From positions 7,502,001-7,566,000 of the forward strand of contig NZ_CP108383.1 in NCBI RefSeq assembly GCF_035958815.1: DNA of 64,000 nt, written 5' to 3'. Position 1 is the first letter of the stretch. The number at the start of each line of letters is the position of its first letter. The DNA comes from Nocardia sp. NBC_01327. GTDB taxonomy: Bacteria; Actinomycetota; Actinomycetes; Mycobacteriales; Mycobacteriaceae. Position numbers and translations under genes: made by a program. Shown here piece after piece: positions 1-5,896 of the stretch. Under the pieces are notes generated by a model. It saw nothing but the letters and a program-made list of their open reading frames with translations, made no database searches and was not told the origin of the DNA.

Positions 1-89
1 CGCATCCGCTTGGCGAGACCCTTGGCTTGGACGCCAGCCTCCGCCATGACCGCAGTCAATTTCCTGTTGGGCTGCGGAACTCCAACCAT
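1..89 (-). CDS. Partial XRE-like DNA-binding protein (N-terminus only)
   Basis: Reading leftward from an ATG at 89 gives MVGVPQPNRKLTAVMAEAG and continues with GVQAKGLAKRMR to the window edge, so only about 30 residues are visible. The pattern (NRKL-x-AVMAEAG-x-x-x-x-GLAKR) is like the first helices of actinobacterial XRE/Cro-type helix-turn-helix regulators. A GAGG ribosome-binding site lies about nine bases upstream of this ATG; an in-frame ATG at 128 is an alternative start. It is transcribed away from the integrase at 257, and the shared 170-base gap must hold both promoters. A regulator divergent from an integrase is common on integrative elements. The family call is an inference from a short segment. 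Confidence 0.5.
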   Translation of the reverse strand, partial: MVGVPQPNRKLTAVMAEAGVQAKGLAKRM

Positions 90-256
90 CCGTGACCACC
101 TCGATCCCCACCATGGATAGTCCTTCATGTCAGTATACGGGCTCAAATGTCCACTCACGCACTGTTTTTCACGTGATTCTTCACTGGTGGGGACATAATT
201 GAAATCAGGGTCAGTGCTTGATCAGTAGCAATTCGAATGCTCAGAAGGGGTCTGAC

Positions 257-1360
257 ATGGGATGGGCTCAGAAGCTCCCGAGCGGGAGGTACAGCGGTCT
301 CTACCGTGACGCAGCAGGGAAGGTTTGCCGAGCACCCGGAACCTTTGCCACCAAAGCCATCGCAGAACGCAAGGCCACCGCGAAGGAGGACACGGTCCGC
401 GAAAGCAAGTACCACGCACCAGGACTCATGACCTGGACCGAGTGGCTGCCGCGGTGGACACTCCGACGGGTCGTGGACGAAGGTACCCAGAAGATCGATG
501 ACCACCGAATCAACAAACATCTGGTGCCGAAGTGGGGCACAGTGCTGCTGACCGATATCGCCCAGCCGGACATCCAAGACTGGGTAGCAGAGCTGCGAAA
601 GACGCTGGCGCCGACCACGGTTGAGAAGTGTTATCGCCTCCTCAGCGCGTCGATGAAATCAGCCCTCCAGGCAGAGGTCGTGACAGTCAACCCGTGCCAT
701 GACATCGAGTTACCCAAGCCTGGGCCGACTCCCGAGAGGTACCTCGAAGACGACGAGTTCAACGCTCTCCGTGCCCCTCTCGATGATTTCGATCAGCTCG
801 TCGTGGATGTTCTCATCGGCACCGGCATGCGGATGGGGGAAGTACAGGGCTTACACCGGGAGCACATCGACCTCAAGCGCAAGACGATCAGCATCGAGTG
901 GGCGTGGGACAAGGCCGCCAAGCGAATGAAGTCCCCGAAGGACTATGAGCGGCGTGTAATCCCCATCGGGGAGGGCCTGACCAAGATCCTCGCTGCCACA
1001 ATCAAGAGAAACGGGCTCGGCGTACCGGCACCAGTGCGATACGTCGAGGACGGTCGAGCGATCCGCAGCGGCCTGCTTTTGGCACACACCGACGATCGCC
1101 CGTTCGACCAAGACAACTTTAGGGATCGGTTCCTGGCTGCCACGCGGGTTACGTGGGTCGGCGACGGCGAGGACAAACGTCGACTCGGCAAGGTCCGCCC
1201 CCACGATCTCCGGCACACCTATGCCGGCCGCCTCGTGCGAGCTGGTGTGCCACTGCAACAGGTGCAGAAGCTTCTGGGGCATTCGTCGATTCGAACCACC
1301 CAGCGCTATGCAACCTTGAGTGACAGCCAGTGGAATCAAGTTCGCCAAGTACTCGGCTAG
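257..1360 (+). CDS. Tyrosine recombinase / phage-type integrase
   Basis: Site-specific recombinase of the tyrosine (lambda Int) family that would integrate or excise a mobile element. The open frame extends upstream to 218, but the ATG at 257 (MGWAQKLPSGRYSG) has a good AGAAGGGG site seven bases before it, giving 367 residues. An AP2-like arm-binding segment (KLPSGRYSGLYRDAAGK) is followed by a SAM-like core-binding domain (about 65-150) and the catalytic domain. The full catalytic set is visible: R192 (GTGMRMGE), H316-x-x-R319 (HDLRHTY), H342 (LLGHSS) and Y351 (TTQRYATL). The enzyme therefore looks intact. It is the only complete integrase in the window; its element probably extends left beyond the window and may end at the tRNA-Val gene near 3.9 kb (inference). 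Confidence 0.93.
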   Translation: MGWAQKLPSGRYSGLYRDAAGKVCRAPGTFATKAIAERKATAKEDTVRESKYHAPGLMTWTEWLPRWTLRRVVDEGTQKIDDHRINKHLVPKWGTVLLTDIAQPDIQDWVAELRKTLAPTTVEKCYRLLSASMKSALQAEVVTVNPCHDIELPKPGPTPERYLEDDEFNALRAPLDDFDQLVVDVLIGTGMRMGEVQGLHREHIDLKRKTISIEWAWDKAAKRMKSPKDYERRVIPIGEGLTKILAATIKRNGLGVPAPVRYVEDGRAIRSGLLLAHTDDRPFDQDNFRDRFLAATRVTWVGDGEDKRRLGKVRPHDLRHTYAGRLVRAGVPLQQVQKLLGHSSIRTTQRYATLSDSQWNQVRQVLG

Positions 1361-1390
1361 CGCTTCTCCGCTCAGTGAGCATTTGCGGAC

Positions 1391-1420
1391 GGGGAGGTTG
1401 GACTCACGTCCAACCTCCCC
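1391..1420 (+). terminator. Hairpin downstream of the integrase
   Basis: A perfect 13-bp stem (1391-1403 with 1408-1420) closes a TCAC loop 30 bases after the integrase stop. No T tract follows, as is usual for high-GC actinobacteria. It probably ends integrase transcription. Confidence 0.6.
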
Positions 1421-1594
1421 CAAGACCTGGGTGCGAAGTCCAAGAACTTCGCAGGGACACCTCGTACCGGCACGAACCGGCCCCAGGAGTTGCTCAACAA
1501 GCATGCGATAAGCATTTTCAGCTGTCAAAGTGAAGATGTGACATCCGTTGTCGTGTGGGCTGGCGTGGACAGCCACGGCCCCTGTTCGCTCTAT

Positions 1595-1618
1595 TGAGGC
1601 TCCCCCCGATCGGTGGAC
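1595..1618 (+). repeat. Left terminal inverted repeat of the IS3-family element
   Basis: 24 bases starting TGAGGCTCCCCCC and ending GGTGGAC. It matches the reverse complement of 2892-2915 except at a few central positions and marks the left tip of the insertion. Confidence 0.85.
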
Positions 1619-1661
1619 ACCTGATTAGCAGGACGACAAGTCCTGTTGAAAGGATGTCCCT

Positions 1662-1985
1662 ATGCCTCCTCGCAAGCGTCGGTCGTTCACGACCGAGTAC
1701 AAAGTCGAGGCCGCGCACCGGGTAATCGACACCGGGCGCACGATCGCCGAAGTCGCCCGCGAGCTCGGAGTGGGTGAGCCAGTGCTGGGCGGCTGGGTCA
1801 AAGACGAACGCCGCCGCCTGGCGGCCGCCGAGGTCCATGGCGAGGCGCCGTTGAGCCCTGCTGAGCGAGCCGAGTTGCTCGCTTTGCGCAGGCGAGTCTC
1901 GGAGCAGGACAAGGACATTGCGTTCCTGAAAAAAGCTTCGGCGTACTTCGCGGCGATGCAGCAGAACCGGCCCGGTTCGAGCTGA
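1662..1985 (+). CDS. IS3-family transposase OrfA (helix-turn-helix subunit)
   Basis: 107 residues preceded by an AAAGGATG ribosome-binding site. The N-terminus (PPRKRRSFTTEYKVEAAHRV, then AEVARELGV) is the usual OrfA helix-turn-helix, and the C-terminal half (LRRRVSEQDKDIAFLKKASAYF) is the leucine-zipper segment. OrfA binds the inverted repeats and is the N-terminal part of the OrfAB transposase. Its TGA overlaps the ATG of orfB by one base (TGATG). Confidence 0.93.
   Translation: MPPRKRRSFTTEYKVEAAHRVIDTGRTIAEVARELGVGEPVLGGWVKDERRRLAAAEVHGEAPLSPAERAELLALRRRVSEQDKDIAFLKKASAYFAAMQQNRPGSS
1929..1935 (+). other. Possible -1 frameshift region (A6G) between orfA and orfB
   Basis: Six A's and a G lie at the end of orfA, over two AAA lysine codons. 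OrfB is in the -1 frame. Reading that frame upstream of its ATG gives RFELMAAE, which looks like the usual conserved beginning of IS3 OrfB, so an OrfAB fusion made by -1 slippage is plausible. The phase (AAA AAA G) differs from the classic A AAA AAG, so restart at the TGATG overlap is an alternative. Confidence 0.45.
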
Positions 1986-2884
1986 TGGCCGCGGAGTGCG
2001 CCGCCCCGCAGATCACCGGCGCTCGGACCGATATCACCCGCATGGCACGCCTGTTGAGCGTATCGACCTCGGGTTTCTATGCCTGGTGCCAACGCGCGGC
2101 GGCCACCGTCCTGACTGATCGGCAGCAACGCCGCGCTGATCTGACGGTGAAAATCCAAGTCGTTCACACCGATTCCGACGGCACCTATGGTGCGCCGCGC
2201 ATCACCGCTGAGCTGCGTGAGCAGGGTGATCGGGTGTCGGAGAAGACGGTCGCGGCGATCATGGCCGAGATCGGATTGGCCGGGATCAGCCCGCGCACCT
2301 TCAAAATCCGCACCACCATCACCGATCCCGCCGCGTCGTTCCCGCCGGATCTGGTGGATCGCGACTTCGACCGGGGCCGCCTCGATGCGGTGTGGACCTC
2401 GGATATCACGTATCTGACCTGCGGTGAAGGCGACATGTACTTGTGCGCGATCCGCGATGAGCACTCCAGAAAGGTGCTCGGCTGGACAGTGGCCGAGCAC
2501 ATGCGCACCGAAATGGTCACCGACGCTGTCGAATTGGCTGTCGCCACTCGCGGCGGTTCGTGTGCGGGCACGATTCTTCACTCGGACAGGGGCGCCCAAT
2601 ACACGGCGGGCGCCATGGCCGCCGTTTGCTCGCGTCACGGGCTGCGCAGGTCGATGGGTGCGACCGGAATATGCTGGGACAACGCCGGCGCGGAGAGCCT
2701 GTGGTCGACGTTCAAGCACGAGTACTACTACCGGCACACTTTCACCACGAAGTCGGAACTCGTTGCTGCAGTTGACAAATGGATGAATCGGTACAACACT
2801 CGGCGACGCCATTCCGCGATCGGAATGCTCAGCCCCGACCGCTATGAGCGGTCACTCCACGCGGCCGATTCCTCGGCCGCATAG
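1985..2884 (+). CDS. IS3-family transposase OrfB (DDE integrase core)
   Basis: 299 residues with the HTH_21-like segment (SGFYAWCQR; DSDGTYGAPRITAEL) followed by the rve/DDE catalytic core. The acidic residues are visible in VWTSDITYL, LHSDRGAQYT and the conserved E of WDNAGAESLWSTFKHEYY, followed by YNTRRRHSAIGMLSPDRYE. The protein is complete and uninterrupted. It catalyses strand transfer of the element, probably as an OrfAB fusion. Confidence 0.95.
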   Translation: MAAECAAPQITGARTDITRMARLLSVSTSGFYAWCQRAAATVLTDRQQRRADLTVKIQVVHTDSDGTYGAPRITAELREQGDRVSEKTVAAIMAEIGLAGISPRTFKIRTTITDPAASFPPDLVDRDFDRGRLDAVWTSDITYLTCGEGDMYLCAIRDEHSRKVLGWTVAEHMRTEMVTDAVELAVATRGGSCAGTILHSDRGAQYTAGAMAAVCSRHGLRRSMGATGICWDNAGAESLWSTFKHEYYYRHTFTTKSELVAAVDKWMNRYNTRRRHSAIGMLSPDRYERSLHAADSSAA

Positions 2885-2891
2885 AACCCCC

Positions 2892-2915
2892 GTCCACCAT
2901 TTGGGGGGAACCTCA
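2892..2915 (-). repeat. Right terminal inverted repeat of the IS3-family element
   Basis: Reverse complement begins TGAGGTTCCCCCC and ends GGTGGAC, matching the left tip. TAT follows directly (2916-2918), giving the target duplication. Confidence 0.85.
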
Positions 2916-3851
2916 TATATCGCCACCGACAGCAGGATTTCTTGGGGTCCTGGGGGGTCAAGATGGGACCAGGGGCGCAAGGCGTTTGCATGTGTCACGG
3001 AGCCGGTCGTCTTTGGCTACTGGGGAGACGTCCTGTTCCCGGCGCTTGCACTGCCTCTTGTACAGGAACAGGTGGACCGAGGCATGTTGTCAACTTCTCC
3101 TGGGAGTCGTGGACACCAAGCGATTGAGCGCGCCATCCGCGGATTGTGGTCTGACTATCCGCACAGTCGACGTCAAGATCTCGGCATCGCGATTGGCAGT
3201 CGCGCTGGCGACCGCATGTCAGCCCGCTTTCTGCTGTCAATCCTCACGTACTCGAAACGCGCTGACACTTGGCAGCTCTCCGAAATACCGATGCCAGACG
3301 AATCTGCAGTACTTCACATAGCAGGCAGTGGAGATGCCGAAATCCGCAAGGCGCAACAGCTCTGGGACGTCAGCGAGGCCAGGAGAACAAGCCGGGCAGT
3401 CTTCAGCGCCTTCTGTGAGTCCGTCGCTGCTGGTAACGACAACAGCTCGGGTGGGGCCCCTCAGCTTGTCGGTCTACATCGGATCGCACCCGCGAAAACG
3501 TTCGGAGTGCTGTACGGCAAGAAGCGGTACGTTTCTGGCCGATCGGTTAGCCAGTCCGACGTCTCGTCCATGACAACCGTGAGCTGGTTCAACGAACTGT
3601 TCGAGATAGTCGATCCCATCAAGAAGAAGCGTGAGCCTGGGGCTCAGGTCCACCTACCTCGCTCCTGACCTAGCTACAGGTGAAAGGGCCCAACGGTCGG
3701 ACCCAGTCTCTGCCGATCGGCAGGATCGACTGCTGACATGAATCAACGGAAGCGACCCAGGAACGCCCCTCTAAGAGCGAATACTTGGCGAACAATGACT
3801 GCTACATGAATGCCAACACGAATCGCTTCCAAGATCGAAGCTGATACACGG

Positions 3852-3874
3852 AAACCCAGGCGTGACCTGGGTTT
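3852..3874 (-). terminator. Hairpin after tRNA-Val
   Basis: A perfect 9-bp stem (AAACCCAGG with CCTGGGTTT) with a five-base loop, eight bases beyond the 3' end of the leftward tRNA-Val. Likely transcription end for the tRNA. Confidence 0.6.
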
Positions 3875-3881
3875 TCAACTG

Positions 3882-3953
3882 TGGGCACAGAGGGTTTCGA
3901 ACCCCCGACCGCTGGTGTGTAAAACCAGAGCTCTACCACTGAGCTATGTGCCC
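3882..3953 (-). tRNA. tRNA-Val (anticodon TAC)
   Basis: 72 nt on the minus strand. The acceptor stem GGGCACA pairs with TGTGCCC plus discriminator A. The D-arm (TAGCTCAGTGGTAGAGC), the anticodon stem CTGGT/ACCAG around loop TTTACAC, and the T-arm GGGGGTTCGAAACCC are all regular. CCA is not encoded. Its 3' end faces left, toward the integrase-bearing DNA, so it is a candidate attachment site; no second copy of its 3' segment is inside the window. Confidence 0.95.
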
Positions 3954-4015
3954 GAGACTCCGGCGGGAGGCCGGGATCCGGTTGTTGCGTGTGGACCGGA
4001 GTCCGGGGCAACGGG

Positions 4016-4480
4016 TTATGAATCTAGCGCGGCCAAGGCTTTCTCCCAAGCCTGCTGGTCACGGGCTTCTCCGGGGCCGTTCATTTCGGAGAAACGGATG
4101 ATTCCGTCCTTGTCGATGACGAAGGTGCCGCGGTTGGGGTAGCCGGATTTTTCGTTGAAGACGCCGTACGAGGTGGCTACCTCGCCGTGCGGCCAGAAAT
4201 CGGAGAGCAGGGGGAAGGTGTAGCCCTGTTCGGCCGCCCAGATCTTGTGGGTGGGCGGGGGACCTACCGAGATGGCGAGGATCTCTGCGTTGTCGTTCTG
4301 GAACTTGGGAAGTTCATCGCGGACCTTGCAGAGCTCACCCTGGCAGATGCCGGTGAAGGCCAAGGGGTAGAAGACAACCAGGACGTTCTTCTCACCGCGG
4401 TAGCTGGAGAGGGAGACGTCCTGATTGTTCTGGTCCTTCAGTGTGAAGTCCGGTGCGACCGTGCCGACCTCTAGTGGCAT
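4016..4480 (-). CDS. ahpE: AhpE-type 1-Cys peroxiredoxin
   Basis: 154 residues with the thioredoxin fold order of peroxiredoxins. The peroxidatic cysteine is C46 in FYPLAFTGICQGELC, with T43 as the conserved active-site threonine and an arginine later (NRGTFVIDKDGIIR). Length and motif match M. tuberculosis AhpE (Rv2238c), a cytosolic peroxidase that reduces hydroperoxides, peroxynitrite and fatty-acid peroxides. A further cysteine (C52) follows the active-site motif. It is the first member of the conserved ahpE-DUF3052-aceE block and reads leftward. Its stop lies about 60 bases from the tRNA-Val. Confidence 0.93.
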   Translation of the reverse strand: MPLEVGTVAPDFTLKDQNNQDVSLSSYRGEKNVLVVFYPLAFTGICQGELCKVRDELPKFQNDNAEILAISVGPPPTHKIWAAEQGYTFPLLSDFWPHGEVATSYGVFNEKSGYPNRGTFVIDKDGIIRFSEMNGPGEARDQQAWEKALAALDS

Positions 4481-4509
4481 GCAAACCTCAATCCTGTCAG
4501 GGCATTCGT

Positions 4510-4540
4510 GGACGGCGCATCACAGCGTGATGCGCCGTCC
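4510..4540 (-). terminator. Hairpin between the DUF3052 gene and ahpE
   Basis: A perfect 14-bp stem (4510-4523 with 4527-4540) around AGC, starting 29 bases past the stop of the leftward DUF3052 gene. It separates that gene from ahpE, which must then have its own promoter in the remaining 30 bases or rely on readthrough. Confidence 0.65.
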
Positions 4541-4568
4541 ATATCGAAAACCTTAGCGAAGACGCGGG

Positions 4569-5039
4569 TTAGCGCTGCTTCGAGGGCGTCTTGGGTTGCA
4601 CCAGGCGGGAGCCGGACCAGTCACCGAGGCTGATCGACGAGGTCTGGGTCAAGCCGGCCGGGGTTGCGGATTCGGCGATTTCCGCCGGATCAACATGCCC
4701 GCTTTGGCCGGTCTTGGGTGTCAAAACCCAGACAATGCCTTCATCCGACAACGGAGTAATGACGTTGAGGAGCTCGTCGACAAGGTCGCCGTCTCCGTCA
4801 CGCCACCAGAGCAGCACGACATCGACCACCTCATCAGTGTCCTCATCGAGCATCTCCGAGCCGATGGCTTCTTCCACGGCGGCTCGCAAGCCGTCGTCGG
4901 TATCCTCGTCCCAGCCCAGCTCCTGAATCACCAGTCCGTGAGTAATGCCAAGCTTCTGAGCGTAGTTCTGCGCGTCCGCCGCGGCGACCACGGTGGCGTC
5001 CTCCTCAACTCCAGACAATAGGTAGATGCAAGCGAACAT
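4569..5039 (-). CDS. DUF3052 family protein (Rv2239c-like)
   Basis: Acidic cytosolic protein of 156 residues and unknown role. Segments such as KLGITHGLVIQELGWDEDTD, LWWRDGDGDLVDELL, VLTPKTGQSGHV and GDWSGSRLVQPK are those of the DUF3052 family and of M. tuberculosis Rv2239c, its positional equivalent. The family is nearly confined to actinobacteria. The start at 5039 (MFACIYLL) has only a weak GAGAG site; a GTG at 5009 is a possible later start, since family members often begin close to the AADAQNYAQKLG segment. The gene is not linked to an obvious enzyme partner. Confidence 0.85.
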   Translation of the reverse strand: MFACIYLLSGVEEDATVVAAADAQNYAQKLGITHGLVIQELGWDEDTDDGLRAAVEEAIGSEMLDEDTDEVVDVVLLWWRDGDGDLVDELLNVITPLSDEGIVWVLTPKTGQSGHVDPAEIAESATPAGLTQTSSISLGDWSGSRLVQPKTPSKQR

Positions 5040-5140
5040 GGTTCTTGCTCTCAGCGCAAGCTGATCGAACGAATTCGCAAGCTAAATGTCGTATGTGCGA
5101 CGCGCCGCCGGCTCGGCCCGAGGCCGCCTGCGACCCCGGC

Positions 5141-5695
5141 TCACTTCGCCGGGCACGCGCCGCGAACCGCGTTCAAAGCGTCGTTGACCTTGTGACTCGC
5201 ATCATTCAGAGGTCCGACGGGCGAAGTGCTCGCCATCTTCTGAACCTCCGCCGAGAGCCCCCGGGCGGCCGTCACATAATCCGTGAATTTTTGTGCGAGG
5301 TCTGTCGGCAAGTCGGGGCCGGAAGCGCCCACTCGGGTCTCGACGGTCTTCGCCGCGTCCTCCAGAGCGCCCGCGGCGGCGTCCCGCTTCGCGGTCTGAT
5401 CGCCGGTATTGCCGTCGTGCGCATCGACGAAATCGTTGTAGCGATCCACCGCCGTGCCCGTGGTCGCGCGGAACGGGTCGCAATTGTCGGCAATCGCCTT
5501 CGTCTGCGCGGCCGCCGCTTTCGCGGAGGCGGCGGCGGCCGACGAAGTGGCCGCTTCCGCGCGATACGAAGTCGCGTCGGCCTGATTCACCGTCGGCGTA
5601 CCCTCGACAGTGCTGGCGCAACCTGCGATAACCAGGCCCAGCCCCACCGCCGCGGCCGCGCCCGCCAATCCGAACCCACGTGGGTTCAGTTTCAT
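5141..5695 (-). CDS. Exported lipoprotein of unknown function
   Basis: 184 residues from the ATG at 5695, which has a GGGGAGG site; the open frame runs further up to 5809 but without a signal. The first 30 residues form a lipoprotein signal peptide (MKLNPRGFGLAG, hydrophobic core, then VIAGC lipobox with the cysteine near residue 27). The mature part is an Ala-rich helical segment (RAEAATSSAAAASAKAAAAQ) and a four-helix-like region with two cysteines (DNCDPFR and VRGACPAK) that could form a disulphide outside the membrane. It occupies the position of M. tuberculosis Rv2240c, between the DUF3052 gene and aceE. Confidence 0.8.
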   Translation of the reverse strand: MKLNPRGFGLAGAAAAVGLGLVIAGCASTVEGTPTVNQADATSYRAEAATSSAAAASAKAAAAQTKAIADNCDPFRATTGTAVDRYNDFVDAHDGNTGDQTAKRDAAAGALEDAAKTVETRVGASGPDLPTDLAQKFTDYVTAARGLSAEVQKMASTSPVGPLNDASHKVNDALNAVRGACPAK

Positions 5696-5896
5696 CGTCC
5701 TCCCCGTTCCTGCCTCGGCCGGTTCCCTGAAGAACCGTACTGGATCAGCGGCTGACATGATGACCCGTGACGCACCATGCACAAGGATGTGAGGTGCGCC
5801 GCAAACCAATCGTTACGGGTATGCCGCCTACCAGCGACAACCCGGGGTAATGGCACTTATCAGATGTCTCATCCCTGTGTACGAGGAGCAAACGTC

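Larger units (their letters stand above)
1595..2915 (+). mobile_element. IS3-family insertion sequence, complete (1321 bp)
   Basis: The element has imperfect terminal inverted repeats at 1595-1618 and 2892-2915 (TGAGG-y-TCCCCCC core and GGTGGAC in both) and is flanked by TAT on each side (1592-1594 and 2916-2918). A 3-bp target duplication is typical of the IS3 family. It carries overlapping orfA and orfB with no internal stop, so it may still be active. It is inserted in the same orientation as the gene it breaks. Confidence 0.92.
1538..3668 (+). pseudogene. Ntn-hydrolase (proteasome-like) gene disrupted by an IS3 element
   Basis: Removing the insertion (1595-2915) and one copy of the TAT target repeat joins 1538-1594 in frame to 2919-3668. 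The result is a 268-residue protein starting at a GTG (MTSVVVWAGVDSHGPCSLYI) and running on with ATDSRISWG. Thr2 followed by hydrophobic residues, then ATDSR about 20 residues later, then FGYWGDVLF and GGAPQLVGLHR near the C-terminus, is the layout of N-terminal nucleophile hydrolases of the proteasome beta type. This family call is an inference; the junction itself is seen directly. The downstream piece also reads open from an ATG at 2844, but that start lies inside the transposase. The gene has probably lost function, since the insert separates its first 19 codons and start signal from the rest. Confidence 0.75.

Noticed and set aside
2844..2918. ATG at 2844 as the start of the 3' gene fragment
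   Set aside because: It lies inside orfB and the IS terminal repeat. The open frame across the element end is accidental; the true 5' end is at 1538, upstream of the insertion.
5777..5896. Longer aceE start at 5777
   Set aside because: The added 40 residues do not look like AceE and overlap the lipoprotein gene's promoter side; the TTG at 5897 has a GAGGAG site and matches the family length.
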